From Variovorax ginsengisoli (GTDB lineage Bacteria > Pseudomonadota > Gammaproteobacteria > Burkholderiales > Burkholderiaceae_C), in the NCBI RefSeq assembly GCF_030811835.1, contig NZ_JAUSRO010000018.1, forward strand, positions 1-64,000: a DNA stretch of 64,000 nt, given 5' to 3'. The notes below the pieces were generated by a model that saw only the letters and a list, made by a program, of their open reading frames with translations, did no database searches and had not been told where the DNA came from. A program made the position numbers and the translations under genes. This document shows, piece after piece, positions 1 to 8,658 of the stretch. Every line of letters begins with the position of its first letter. Position 1 is the stretch's first letter.

Positions 1-2
1 CG

Positions 3-95
3 GCCGTCGCATTGCAGACGCAGGCGGATGTGCTCTCGCATACCGTCAGCGTCTTCAAGTCCACCGAGCAGAACGGGCGTGCCGCAGCACGCTGA
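3..95 (+). CDS. C-terminal end of a methyl-accepting chemotaxis protein (partial)
   Basis: The first bases translate without a stop to a tail of about 30 residues ending in SVFKSTEQNGRAAAR and a TGA at 93-95. The pattern A-x-L-x-x-x-V-x-x-F-K is typical of the extreme C-terminus of betaproteobacterial chemoreceptors, where the last helix of the signalling hairpin is followed by a short basic tail. The rest of the gene lies before the window. The call rests only on this short tail, so other coiled-coil receptors remain possible. The IS66 end at 157 begins 61 bases after its stop codon. Confidence 0.45.
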   Translation, partial: AVALQTQADVLSHTVSVFKSTEQNGRAAAR

Positions 96-197
96 GGCCT
101 CTCAGGTTTGCCTTCTGACTTTCTTGCCCATTCAAGGATCATACGGTTGACTCCATGTAAGCGTCAGCTCATGGCCCTCTTGACAAAGGCCGAACGC

Positions 198-716
198 TCA
201 GATGTCGAAGACCTGTCGCAACATGTGGAACGGCACTCGCCATGAATACCCGTTGCCAGTGTCGACCGTAGCGGTGCGCTGGTTGATGCGCACGACGATG
301 CCCATCTGACGCTGGAGGTACTTGTCGTCGAACGAGACCTTCTCGCCGCATCGGAAGTCGCCTCGTGAGGGCAAGTTCTGTGGTGGAGCTGTGCGCGCAG
401 ATGCCGCTGCAGGTGGGCTTGCAGGACCTGATGGTTCGACGGCGCCGTAGGGCAGCTTCCATTCACGCCGCATGGCTTCCTCGTGCAAGGTGACCTGCGT
501 GTCCTTCATGGCGACCACCTTGCCGGTACGCATCTGACCGTCGCGCCAGTCGAGGAGGCGCACCGTCTGGCCGAGGTTCATGTTCGCGCGCACGGCGAGG
601 ATGCGTCTGGAATCGGCCAGCATCCGTTCGATGATGGTGCTCAGCTGGAACAGCTCCAGACTGCTCGCCCGGTTGAGCGCATCGATCAGCTTCGGGTCGG
701 TGTCTTGCGGGTTCAC
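198..716 (-). CDS. IS66-associated accessory protein of unknown function
   Basis: 172 residues, soluble, between the left IS66 end and the tnpC remnant, overlapping the tnpC frame by 4 bases at 713-716. It has no signal peptide or membrane segment. The N-terminal third looks helical; a Pro/Ala-rich linker (about residues 95-115) leads to a C-terminal part with a small beta-barrel feel (CGEKVSFDDKYLQRQMGIVV). Similar hypothetical proteins are common as passengers or a fourth gene of some IS66 elements; this is recollection, not a search. The reading frame is intact although the neighbouring transposase genes are broken. I do not know its function. Confidence 0.6.
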   Translation of the reverse strand: MNPQDTDPKLIDALNRASSLELFQLSTIIERMLADSRRILAVRANMNLGQTVRLLDWRDGQMRTGKVVAMKDTQVTLHEEAMRREWKLPYGAVEPSGPASPPAAASARTAPPQNLPSRGDFRCGEKVSFDDKYLQRQMGIVVRINQRTATVDTGNGYSWRVPFHMLRQVFDI

Positions 717-767
717 TGCGTCGTCCTCTTTGCGTTGTCCGGTTGCAGGCGTCCGGGCACGAGGCCC

Positions 768-1522
768 TCAGGCGGCCAGCCGCTGTTCGGCGTGCTGCTG
801 CGGGCCATTCGGACCACCGATGTTCCACGGCAGCGACTCGGCGATGCGGTTGATCTCGGATGGTCGGCAATGCGACCGAGCACATCGCGCAGGTAAACCT
901 CGGGGTCGAGCCCGTTCAGCTTGGCCGTCTCCACCAGGCTGTAGATGGCTGCAGCACGCTCGCCCCCGGCGTCCGAGCCCATGAACATGAAGTTCTTGCG
1001 GCCCAGGCTCACCCCGCGCAGCGCGCGCTCCGCAGCGTTGTTGTCGATCTCGATGCTCCCGTCGTCGCGGTAGCGCGTCAACGACCCCAGGCGCGTGAGC
1101 GTGTACTCCAGTTGCTCGGAGACGTCCTGGCCGATCTGGCGCAGCCGGCCGCCGCAAGCGCTGCGGCCGCAGGCCTGGCCGGCGGCGTCGTGGCGCGCAT
1201 GCGACGCCTCGGGCCGGTACACATGGTTCTCTCGAGGCAAGTGTGCGGGCAGGCCGCGGTCGACGCCTTCGCCGTTGGCCGCTGGCGCCTTGGGCGTCTT
1301 CGCGACCGGTGCAAGCTCAGGGACTGGCAAGCCTTCGATCAATGCGATCTGCGGGTCGTCCAGCTGTTCGCTGGAGGCGCCGAAGCGGGCTCGCACCTGA
1401 CGCAGTAACTGCACCTTGAGCTTGTCGACGAGCAGCTTGAGCAGGGCAACTTCGGTATCACGGGCTTCTACCACACGCAACAGCGAGTCGACGGTGTGGG
1501 GCGCGTGGTTGGCGTTCGGCAC
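768..1522 (-). pseudogene. tnpC: IS66 transposase tnpC with internal deletion and 3' frameshift
   Basis: The N-terminal leucine-rich segment and the zinc-binding segment (CGGRLRQIGQDVSEQLEY) are joined directly to the C-terminal IS66 domain (DDGSIEIDNNAAERALRG). The whole central DDE core, about 250 residues in a normal 510-530 residue protein, is missing. Near 870 the frame shifts: the expected C-terminus (INRIAESLPWNIGGPNG) continues in another minus frame that ends at 768, while the original frame runs on to 713. Both lesions make the transposase inactive. Confidence 0.85.
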
Positions 1523-1599
1523 GCCCTCTACTATGCCATCGGACGTGCCCGGAATTGACCGAGGCCCACGCGTTCAGGACGCGAATGCTTGAGCGCAGA

Positions 1600-1983
1600 T
1601 CAAGCCGCGAGCGCGGATTGATGGGTGCGCATCGGCATGCGCCAGTCGATGCCTTCGAGCAGCATCGAGAGCTGCGCCGGCGTGAGCCAGACCTTGCCCC
1701 CTTGCGCCTGCGGCCAGATGAAGCGGTCACGCTCCAGGCGCTTGGCCAGGAGCGGCAATCCCTGTCCGTCGAACCACAGCATCTTGAGCAGGCCGCCGCG
1801 CCGGCCGCGGAAGACGAACACGTGACCGCAGAAGGGATTAGCCTCCAGCGCCTTGAGCGTCTGCAGGACATGGCGCACGCTGGCTTCGTCGACCGTACCG
1901 CGCAGTCGAACTCGTACACCGCCGACATCAATCTCGATGGTCCTGCGGCTTGACGAGGCGTCGCCAGCGTTGGTGAGGGGCAT
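1600..1983 (-). pseudogene. tnpB: In-frame fusion of IS66 TnpA C-terminus to TnpB C-terminus
   Basis: 127 codons. Residues 1-45 or so (RTIEIDVGGVRVRLRG, SVRHVLQTLKA) resemble the end of an IS66 TnpA. From about residue 49 (NPFCGHVFVFRGRRG, LWFDGQGL, AKRLERDRFIWPQ, LSMLLEGIDWR) the protein is a typical TnpB. The TnpB N-terminus, including the usual RxSxDGL region, is absent. The simplest reading is a deletion that removed the end of one gene and the start of the next while keeping frame. The stop lies 78 bases before the tnpC start, the normal IS66 gene order. Confidence 0.75.
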
Positions 1984-2204
1984 GGCGCGGGCGGCGCCAC
2001 TTCAAGGGTGAAGGGCAGCAGCATTGGCGAAGGACCTGATGCCGGCGTCTGGGGGCTGAGCGCGCTGAGCGGCGTTGGAAGGGCGCGCAACGCACCCGAA
2101 AACGTGCTCCGCAACCCGCAACGCTATCAACTCACTGGCTACACCGCGCTTTCGTACTGCGTCTGTATTTGCATGCTCGGCACCGGTCATTGATCGGCGC
2201 ATCC

Positions 2205-3440
2205 TTAGACTATGACGGCCGCACCAAGCTGAGCAGGGAGACGAGCGATGAATGCTGTTCCATGCTCAGGAGTCGACGTCACTTGCATGGATCCTCCATG
2301 TGACTTCACGATCAGCGAGCAGATGTGCAACCCCAGTCCGAGACCACCTCGACCCTTGCTTCCTGCCGGTCGCCAGTAAGGCTGAAATATTTTGTCAAGG
2401 GCAGACGAGGGAAGCGGTGCGCCACCATTCCTTACGCTCAAGACGAACCACCCGTCCTTGGTCCAGGCGGCAACCTCGATCGGACTGTCGGGCTCACCAT
2501 GGGCAACGGCATTTCCGAGCAAATTGGATAGTAATTGTTGAAGCCGTCCACGGCTACCATGAACAGGGCTGAGCACGCGAATGTCCTCGATGATTGTGCG
2601 ATGCGGGTGGGCAGCCCGAATCTCGGCAACAACGTCATCAAGCGCGACGCCGAGATCAGGAATGTTTTCGAATGTGAGACCCAGGCCATTTCCCATCCGA
2701 CCACGCGCGAAATCCATCACGTCTTCGATAAGTGCAGCCATGCGCCTAGTGGTCGTCCGAATCCGTTGGGCAGCGCGCATGACCTCTGGGTCGCTGGACT
2801 TCCTCGAGAAAATCTCTCCAATCGCGCTCAGGGTCGCAAGCGGATTGCGCAGATCGTGCCCCAACACGGCGATGAACTGGTCGCGAAGCTCCGCGGTCGC
2901 CTCGGCATCAAGCAGCGCCGACTCAGTCAGGCTCTGCCTGTCCACAAGTTCGAGCGTATGAGCGATCAGATCCGCAAAGCCCTGAAACAGCGCCAAAACC
3001 TTGGTATTGTTCACCTGGTGCGGGTCGGGATCGATCGCACAAAGGTTACCAAAGTAGCTACCATCGCGCTTGACGATTGGCGCAGAGATATAGCTCTCTA
3101 TATTGAGCACCCGCGACGTTGGATGCTCGCAGTAGACCGGGTGCCGGCTCGCATGATCGAACGCCGCAGGCTTACAGGAGCCGCGCACTTCGACACAGAG
3201 CGTCGAATTGACCTCAAGTTGATCACCCGGCTTGAGCCCGAAATTGATCCGATCTAAGACGGCACAAGCCGTCCAGCTCTCCTCGTCGACGCGTGCGATG
3301 GCAGCGAACCCCATGCCGGTCTGATCGCAGATGAGCTGGAGCATAGCAGGGACGGCACTGATGCGGCCGATTGCTTCAATGTCACGCCGGATGTTTTCAG
3401 CAAGTTCCAAGTGGTATGTCAAAGCAATCACTGTCGGCAA
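2205..3440 (-). CDS. GAF-domain sensor histidine kinase
   Basis: 411 residues, no membrane segments, so probably a cytoplasmic sensor kinase. A GAF domain occupies roughly residues 20-165, with the Cys- and Asp-containing pattern (SYISAPIVKRDGSYFGNLCAID) of phytochrome/NifA-type GAF domains. The HisKA box is VLGHDLRNP with the phosphorylated His near 195; the N box is NLLGNAVAHGE (Asn near 310), and the ATP lid ends in GLGLGLHI (366-373). The start is uncertain: position 3440 is a TTG and a GTG follows three codons later; neither has a clear Shine-Dalgarno sequence. No response regulator is adjacent, so it is an orphan; the single-receiver protein at 15.7-16.1 kb is one candidate partner, but that is speculation. 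Confidence 0.85.
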   Translation of the reverse strand: MPTVIALTYHLELAENIRRDIEAIGRISAVPAMLQLICDQTGMGFAAIARVDEESWTACAVLDRINFGLKPGDQLEVNSTLCVEVRGSCKPAAFDHASRHPVYCEHPTSRVLNIESYISAPIVKRDGSYFGNLCAIDPDPHQVNNTKVLALFQGFADLIAHTLELVDRQSLTESALLDAEATAELRDQFIAVLGHDLRNPLATLSAIGEIFSRKSSDPEVMRAAQRIRTTTRRMAALIEDVMDFARGRMGNGLGLTFENIPDLGVALDDVVAEIRAAHPHRTIIEDIRVLSPVHGSRGRLQQLLSNLLGNAVAHGEPDSPIEVAAWTKDGWFVLSVRNGGAPLPSSALDKIFQPYWRPAGSKGRGGLGLGLHICSLIVKSHGGSMQVTSTPEHGTAFIARLPAQLGAAVIV

Positions 3441-4029
3441 GGTGCGTGCGATGAAAAATCGCTATGGATTTTCCTGGAGCAGCAGATTTTTGCGCAGAAA
3501 TCACCCTTCTGCAACGGTCGTATTTGCGCGCTACCATGTAGCGGATTGCAAACGGATAAGTCTCAACGTAGCGTCAAGAAGAACGGGGGATATGATATTT
3601 TTTATAAAAACCCTGTAGTTTGTATCGAATTTATATGAGGCGAGGGAGTTTGAAGTTTGTTGGTATCCTCGAAGCTGCAGGCTGCTTAGGCCATGCAAGG
3701 AGGTCGCCTGCTGATCGGGATCGTAGTGGCTTAGGTAGCTGAGCGCCTGCGCAGCCCGTCCCGGTACAACTTAGCCCATTGGGAGAAGCTCTAGTACATG
3801 CAAGTCTGGGCATCTGTATCGTGTCCGGCCATCAGTTCTGTAAGACCTCCTGTTCATCTTACCCATGCTCCCGCTGACGAGCTGGTCCGACTTGGGAGCT
3901 TGTGGTGTTCGCATGCCCGCCATGGCAATCGAGAGGCGGTCGGGATCGCTCACGCTTATGAAGTCGAACCGATGCGCGGGCAGCGTCCTAGTTGATTGAC
4001 CAGATGGAGGAATGCCTCGCTCTTAACGC
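3441..4029. other. Gene-free stretch upstream of the histidine kinase
   Basis: No reading frame here has coding character. The only structure seen is a short AT-rich palindromic run (ttttttataaaaa) near 3597-3609, which could belong to a minus-strand promoter for the kinase or be a weak hairpin. No insertion-sequence protein match was recognised. Confidence 0.4.
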
Positions 4030-4490
4030 TGCACTCATTGGCTCGGCTCAGAAGACCGAGCACGCGACTGCCAGTTGCACTCGCTCTGCCTGATGACGAA
4101 AGAACTCTGCTTCTAATCCAAGAGCGCTGAGCCTCAAAAGGCTTGTCAGGGGCCGCACCCTGTGTTTCCAGAGCGAGAGCGCGACAGGTAGTCGTCAATC
4201 CAGAGCCGGGCTTTGAGCGCCAGCCGACTCCGGGCCTCCTCTTCTGACTCGGTGCCGATGATCGACAGGCGGCAGACCTGCGTGCCACTGCGACGAACGT
4301 CGGCAAAGTAGTGAACGACCGCGCCTACGATTTCAGCGCTGACTGTTATCGTCCAATCGGCGGGCGCCAATGGACCTCCAGGGTCATTCACGGGAGGGTG
4401 AAGATTCATCGGACTTGCTCGCCAGCCGTTTTCTAGATGTGAGGTTTATTATCTTGCCAACCTGCGTTTCTTCGAAAATCCAGGGGTGAT
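4030..4490. repeat. Duplicated 430-460 bp segment, copy A
   Basis: This segment resembles 17370-17835 over its whole length. Both copies contain the tail of a plus-strand frame (CTCTGCCTGATG followed by a Phe-stop end), then a minus-strand small gene, then matching upstream DNA with TTTATTATCT. Copy A has diverged more in the plus-strand tail. The two copies are in the same orientation, about 13.3 kb apart, and could recombine to delete the region between them. Confidence 0.75.
4146..4409 (-). CDS. Small conserved hypothetical protein, paralogue A
   Basis: 87 residues beginning MNLHPPVNDPGGPLAPADW, with a central segment (VCRLSIIG) and a charged helical C-terminal half (EEEARSRLALKARLWIDDYL). 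It is about 85 percent identical by eye to the protein at 17480-17752. No signal peptide, membrane segment or known motif was recognised. Retention of the frame in both copies, with mostly conservative or silent changes, suggests it is or was a real protein. Its function is unknown to me. Confidence 0.6.
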   Translation of the reverse strand: MNLHPPVNDPGGPLAPADWTITVSAEIVGAVVHYFADVRRSGTQVCRLSIIGTESEEEARSRLALKARLWIDDYLSRSRSGNTGCGP

Positions 4491-4679
4491 CGCCCTCGTC
4501 GTCCGGCACTTTGGCAGGAACTATCTCCGACTTTTGGGCTTAGGCTGCGCTCGCAAGACCGTGGAGCTGGTGGCGAGATCGGCCAGCTTCTCGAGCTTCA
4601 GATCGCAGCCTTGACAGGGTCCTGAAGTACTCCCGCGTGGACGAGCCCGTTCCTTCAGCCAGCTGCTTTTTACATGGTT

Positions 4680-5250
4680 AGCTGGGGAAGGTGTTTCGAG
4701 TCGCTTTTGCTGATTGCCGAAGCTTCTCGAGCTTCTTTTCGTGCCTCACGCAGACTGCGGGCGGACTTGCCCGAACTAACGCATGCGCGTCAGGTTGTAC
4801 GCCCCAATACGGACAGGTGTCCACGCGCGCTTCTGCCCGCGCACCTCGCGCACCATCACCTGGCCCAGCCGAAGCCTTGCTCGATGAGCTTACGCTGAGA
4901 CAGCGCGTAGCGCTCGCTGGCTGCGATGACATCGGGGTACTGCCGAGCAACGACCTAGTTGTTCTGCTCCGTGTGCGTTGTGACGCCCTCGTCCGCGCCA
5001 AGCGTGATGCTGATCGCGTCCTCGGCTGCCGCCTCGCAAGCCTCAATGAATCATGATCTTGGCCGCCTTGCCCTGGCGGTACAGCCGCGCATCGAAGTCG
5101 GTGCTGGATTCATGGGTGTCATTGCTGCGGTTCTGGCCCTTGAAGGTGGTGGCACAGGTGTTGTCCTCATTGCCATCGTCGCCTTCGTCGCCGACGCCGT
5201 TCTTGTGCACGAAGCTGCGGTGGCTGGCCCACGCCTGGATGGACGCGGTC
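4680..5250 (-). pseudogene. Degraded IS5-family transposase
   Basis: Reading the minus strand across several frames gives recognisable IS5 transposase pieces in order: WASHRSFVHKNG, then FKGQNRSNDTHESSTDFDAR followed by LYRQGKAAKIM, then SITLGADEG, then RYALSQRKLIEQGFGWA, then GAYNLTRMR. Internal stops and frame changes separate them. These match the DDE-domain and C-terminal signatures of IS5 transposases (N-D-T-H-x-S-x-T-D, D-A-R-L-Y, L-I-E-x-x-F-G-W, Y-N-L-x-R). The N-terminal part and the insertion-sequence ends were not found. Confidence 0.7.
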
Positions 5251-5289
5251 CTGCTCTACGAAACTCCATCAGTGTCGTTGCGGGCGCCC

Positions 5290-5610
5290 TCAGTGTGCAG
5301 AAGCCCGATGCTCGGCATTGCGCTTGCGTATGGCCACCGCCTTCTTGGCAGAAGTGGAGCGCTGTGCTGCCGTTCTGCCTGCCGACGCGGCGCCGCCGAT
5401 ATGGCCTCCCTTACGCGAGGGGGCGGTGTTGGTTGGGTGTCCGCGACCCGAGCCGCTCTTGCGACCGCCACCGGTTTCCTTGTTGACCGTGGCCCAGGCG
5501 CGCCGCTCGGCTTCGGGCTTGGAAGTCCCTCGTTTCTCGTATCCCTCTTCGATGTGCTGGGCTTGACGCTTCTGCTTGTTCGAATACGAGGATTTATCAC
5601 CTTGAGGCAT
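5290..5610 (-). CDS. Small basic plasmid-stabilisation-like protein
   Basis: 106 residues starting MPQGDKSSYSNKQKRQAQHI, followed by EEGYEKRGTSKPEAERRAWATVN and a Lys/Arg/Gly/Ser/Ala-rich tail. Proteins with this N-terminal pattern are frequent in proteobacteria and are often labelled plasmid stabilisation protein, although the biochemical role is not established as far as I know. The start at 5610 is supported by AAGGAG 7 bases upstream (reverse strand ctcaaggagagcagc before ATG). The basic C-terminus suggests nucleic-acid binding. No obvious partner gene is adjacent. Confidence 0.7.
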   Translation of the reverse strand: MPQGDKSSYSNKQKRQAQHIEEGYEKRGTSKPEAERRAWATVNKETGGGRKSGSGRGHPTNTAPSRKGGHIGGAASAGRTAAQRSTSAKKAVAIRKRNAEHRASAH

Positions 5611-5973
5611 GCTGCTCTCCTTGAGAATTGAGCGTTGTCGTGATCGCGAGTTCGGCGATGACTTGAAGACTATGAATGGAAAAGCGCGGCGCAATGCCGA
5701 CGGCTTCAAAGATAGAAGTGTGGAACTTCTGATGAGTAGGACCAGTTCCAGTTGAGAATCAAGGGTATCCCTACAGACTTGGTTCGATCGACAGAAGTCG
5801 ACGTGACAATGCGAGGTCGCCATAAGGAAAATAGTGGCCCAGGCGGTATGCCGCGAGGTCGTGCGGCAGCTGCTGTCTGAGCAACGCCGTAGTGCACCTT
5901 TCGGTGCAAATGGTTGGTGACATTTCCACTGTGGCACGTCGGTGCCGTTATAGGTGGGCATCCATCCCATTGC

Positions 5974-6279
5974 TTACCGTGGACACGCGTCACTGGGGAC
6001 CTGCTGCATTGGGACTAAGAAACTTGGACGGATCGTGCGGCCAGCGACCGCATCGCGGACGGCTCGCGGTTCCGGTGATTGCACACCGTCGGTGACGACC
6101 ATTGCGAGCCGACCGTCCTGATGCGTACGATGCGGCTCGACCTGAAGATTCACGATCCCACTGAACCAGACTGGACCGTCTTCACCTCGGAGTGAAGTAG
6201 CTTGTTCAGCTGGTTTTGTAACCATTGCCAAATACTCTCGTGCTACGAGTTCTCCGCAACTCGATATGGATTCAGCCAC
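5974..6279 (-). CDS. Possible hypothetical protein
   Basis: 101 codons from a GTG at 6279. The middle (EDGPVWFSGIVNLQVEPHRT, GRLAMVVTDGV) reads like a beta-rich soluble protein and codon use is plausible, but no clear ribosome binding site precedes the GTG and no family was recognised. It sits just left of a 16 bp inverted repeat. Treat it as tentative. Confidence 0.35.
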   Translation of the reverse strand: MAESISSCGELVAREYLAMVTKPAEQATSLRGEDGPVWFSGIVNLQVEPHRTHQDGRLAMVVTDGVQSPEPRAVRDAVAGRTIRPSFLVPMQQVPSDACPR

Positions 6280-6285
6280 CCCAGT

Positions 6286-6369
6286 AAATAAACTAACGGC
6301 AAGCCGTGCTTACTATGCGTTTGCAATATATGGAGAATTATACAAATCCGAAATGCCGTTAGTTTATTT
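6286..6369. repeat. 84 bp AT-rich element with perfect 16 bp terminal inverted repeats
   Basis: AAATAAACTAACGGCA at 6286-6301 is exactly inverted as TGCCGTTAGTTTATTT at 6354-6369, with 52 bases between. The inside is AT-rich compared with its surroundings and encodes nothing. It could be a miniature transposable element or a large hairpin near the start of the hypothetical gene at 6279. Confidence 0.6.
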
Positions 6370-6459
6370 TCCATTGTGCGTAAGGGTTCGCCATCGACCG
6401 CCGCACTCACACTCAGTCGCTACTGAAGCGTCCGGCATAGACTTGAGCCGCTCAAAGCC

Positions 6460-6990
6460 TGGACACGGTACCTGCGGCTTGAGTCAGAGAACACTGATGC
6501 CCGCAAGGCGAAAAGTGCAGTCGCGTGGATGCGTGCTGAGTTCGCAGCAGCTGCGCGCCGCGAAGCAAAGGCCAGCACCGCACGGCTGGTCCTGATCGAT
6601 GCATCCGAGCTCGAAAAGCCGCAGCTGCCAACCTTGGAGGCGTTTGTGCTTGAGCGCGGCATGGAAGATTTCTCGGAGGCCGAGCAGGCAGAGGCTTACG
6701 CGGCCGAGTACGGCGGCAACACGCGCCGCATGTCACGGCGGACGCAACTCGTGAATCGCCAGCTAGACGCCCTGCGCTGGCTTGAAGGCTTGGTCGCGCA
6801 AGATCCGAAGCCCGGCGATACCGTAGGCGCATGGTTGGCGCCGGCGCTGGCCGAACGCATCGAGGCGGCCGGGTCCCCGACACTCTTCACGCTCGTCGAC
6901 CGGATCAACAGCATGGGGTCTCGCTGGTGGCGCAGCCGTGGAGCGAATCGAAGGGGACCGGGGGAGGAAGCGGACGAGCGCACGCGCGGA
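6460..6990 (+). pseudogene. Fragment of a DUF3701-type tyrosine recombinase
   Basis: The frame containing ATG 6529 gives KAKSAVAWMRAEFAAAARRE, PTLEAFVLERGMEDFSEAEQ and NRQLDALRWLEGLVAQDPKP, then TLFTLVDRINSMGSRWWRS. This parallels the N-terminal half of the intact recombinase at 19941-21755 (FSEAEVLELYQEAF, RDRQLALLHRLEAMA, GDLNARI). After about 6930 the frame degenerates. The entire catalytic domain is missing, so this is the relic of a second, different integrase of the same family. Confidence 0.65.
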
Positions 6991-7014
6991 GCCAGGGCAG
7001 GGGCTCATCGGAGA

Positions 7015-7470
7015 TCAAGTCACGAGCGCTTTGCTCATATAAACCGTGAACCCACCCATGAACGGCTCCTCGCGATCAACAGTAAACCCGTGTCGCAGGT
7101 ACAAGTCGACATTCGACTCAAACTTCTTGTTCGTGAAAAGCCGAAGCCCCTTGAGTCCCAAAGCCTGAGCCGTGTCTGCCGCCCGCGCTAGGAGAATACC
7201 TGCAAGACCTTGGCGCTGGAAAGACGGCGCGACAGCGAGGTTTTCAATGAGCAACCATTCCGGCTCGGCAATCATTTCAAGCACCGCTGCGAGTGCGCCG
7301 TCGACCTCCAGCAGATCGACTAGGTGTGCTCTCACTGCCGCTTCGTAGTTGGCCTTCATCGGAAGTGGCTCGCGCCCGATGACCGGAACCCACTTCGCAT
7401 ATGCGGTGCGTACCAGCAAGCCCACGGCCGCAACATCCACCTCCGTTGCTCGTCTGAATTGTGGTTTCAT
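7015..7470 (-). CDS. GNAT-family N-acetyltransferase
   Basis: 151 residues, the usual size for a single-domain GNAT enzyme, which transfers acetyl from acetyl-CoA to an amine. Motif A, which binds the CoA pyrophosphate, is visible as LAVAPSFQRQGLAGILL (about residues 78-94; pattern R/Q-x-x-G-x-G/A), and the C-terminal part FYxxxGF-like element appears as YLRHGFTV. The substrate cannot be told from sequence. The start is ATG at 7470 with no clear Shine-Dalgarno sequence. It stands alone, convergent with the decayed integrase fragment. Confidence 0.85.
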   Translation of the reverse strand: MKPQFRRATEVDVAAVGLLVRTAYAKWVPVIGREPLPMKANYEAAVRAHLVDLLEVDGALAAVLEMIAEPEWLLIENLAVAPSFQRQGLAGILLARAADTAQALGLKGLRLFTNKKFESNVDLYLRHGFTVDREEPFMGGFTVYMSKALVT

Positions 7471-7539
7471 GATGCATGAGTCTAGTGAAATGATTGAGCG
7501 ACCGGCTCGCTCGCCGTCACGTCAAGGTCCGGAAATGCA

Positions 7540-7563
7540 CGGCCAGTCTGGACAGGTTGGACA
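7540..7563 (-). repeat. Inverted partial copy of intergenic repeat R1
   Basis: On the minus strand this reads GTCCAACCTGTCCAGACTGG, one base different from the R1 core at 8571-8592. It lies between the GNAT gene and the membrane HExxH gene. Confidence 0.5.
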
Positions 7564-7740
7564 TGCTCCAGAGGTACCGTGGTCGCAGCACCGGCAGTAC
7601 CCGTCCAGGCTCTCCAGGCCGATATTTCGCGCGTTCAGGCTGCATGTGGCGCCTGTCAGGTGCGTTTCGTCAGATCGGCTATACCAGGATGTTGAACTCT
7701 AGCCACGATGTGGGTCCCGGCATCAACCAATCTTGAACTG

Positions 7741-8526
7741 ATGAACTCAAGCGTCCTGCCAAGCCATCAACCGGAAACGAGGGACGCTTCGGCCATCACA
7801 TGGGTCGTGTGTTTTCTTCTCGCGCATCACCTTGCCGTGTTCGTGCACGAGTACGCGCATTCCTTTACCGCGTTCGCCCTTGGCTACAAGCCCAACCCGC
7901 TTCAGCTCCACTTTGGCGGAGCCGGGCTTCTCAATTTGCTGCTCCTCAGCGGAATTGACGAGTATGTCGATTACCAGAACATGTTCAGTCACGGCGCGGG
8001 ATGGGCTGTGGGCCTCGTGGCGCTGGCCGGGCCAGCCCTGGGCAATGGACTCACCTACTTCCTATCGCTTGCCTTCGCGAACTCAAGTGCGGCGAGGAGA
8101 CACGACGGCCTCGCCTTGTTCGCCTTCGCTGTCAACGTGATGTCGGTTGGAAATTTCTTTTCCTATGTTCCGATCAGAACGTTCGCCGACCACGGCGACA
8201 TCGGGCATATCGCGCAGGCACTCGGAGCATCGCCGAGTTCCATTCTGGTCGTGCTCGGCATTCCGACACTGGGTGCCATGTGGTGGTTATTTCATCGCAC
8301 GATGCCGGCGGCGATGGACCGACTGGCCTCCGGCTCCCCGAGCCGTCAGCGAACTCTTGCCACAGTCACTATCGCGATCATCTTTGGTTTCTTTGGCCTT
8401 GCGGGGTGGGCAGGCTACGGGAGGACTTCGCACATGTTGTCATGCGCTTCCGCGTTGGCCGGCGTGATGGCGACGGCGTTTGTCTGGGCGCGAAGCTTGG
8501 TTCGTCGAGGCGGGGCGCCGGTGTAG
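7741..8526 (+). CDS. Membrane protein with HExxH metalloprotease-like motif
   Basis: About 261 residues with five or six hydrophobic segments. The first segment holds FVHEYAHSFTAFALG (about residues 36-50), which contains the HExxH zinc-binding motif placed within or beside a membrane helix, as in site-2-protease-like (M50) intramembrane proteases. A later NVMSVGNFFSYVPIRTF segment could supply the second conserved region, but I do not see a convincing NxxPxxxLDG motif, so catalytic activity is uncertain. An in-frame ATG at 7708 would add 11 residues; 7741 is chosen because the extension looks non-coding. The gene is monocistronic and convergent with the hydrolase gene. Confidence 0.65.
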   Translation: MNSSVLPSHQPETRDASAITWVVCFLLAHHLAVFVHEYAHSFTAFALGYKPNPLQLHFGGAGLLNLLLLSGIDEYVDYQNMFSHGAGWAVGLVALAGPALGNGLTYFLSLAFANSSAARRHDGLALFAFAVNVMSVGNFFSYVPIRTFADHGDIGHIAQALGASPSSILVVLGIPTLGAMWWLFHRTMPAAMDRLASGSPSRQRTLATVTIAIIFGFFGLAGWAGYGRTSHMLSCASALAGVMATAFVWARSLVRRGGAPV

Positions 8527-8559
8527 AACACAGCATGAACATTCGCTACCCGCACGCGC

Positions 8560-8622
8560 TGCGCCTTCGGTGTGTCCAACCTGTCCAGGCTGGCCGAGCG
8601 ATTTTCAATGTTGCGCGGTGAC
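8560..8622 (+). repeat. Intergenic repeat R1, full copy 1
   Basis: Shares CCTTCGGTGTGTCC, then CTGTCCAGGCTGGCC, then GATTTTCAATGTTGCGCGG with 10355-10412 at nearly every position. It lies between two convergent genes. It is not similar to any insertion-sequence end I recognise. Confidence 0.7.
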
Positions 8623-8658
8623 GGTTCCGTTGGCCGGGCACTGGGCTCGACAGGACAG

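Larger units (their letters stand above)
157..1990 (-). mobile_element. Decayed IS66-family element, copy 1
   Basis: The left boundary is set by GTAAGCG at 157-163, the usual terminal sequence of IS66 elements. Inside, on the minus strand, are an IS66-associated accessory gene, a deleted tnpC and a tnpA/tnpB fusion. No matching CGCTTAC end is visible to the right up to about 2250, so the right end is lost. Both transposition genes carry internal deletions, so the copy cannot move by itself. Confidence 0.75.

Noticed and set aside
713..1522. Intact IS66 transposase
   Set aside because: The open frame is continuous but lacks the central catalytic domain and its end is frameshifted.
1458..2114. 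218-codon minus-strand frame over the IS66 tnpB region
   Set aside because: It is a shadow of the tnpA/tnpB fusion read in another phase, with Arg/Ser-rich translation.
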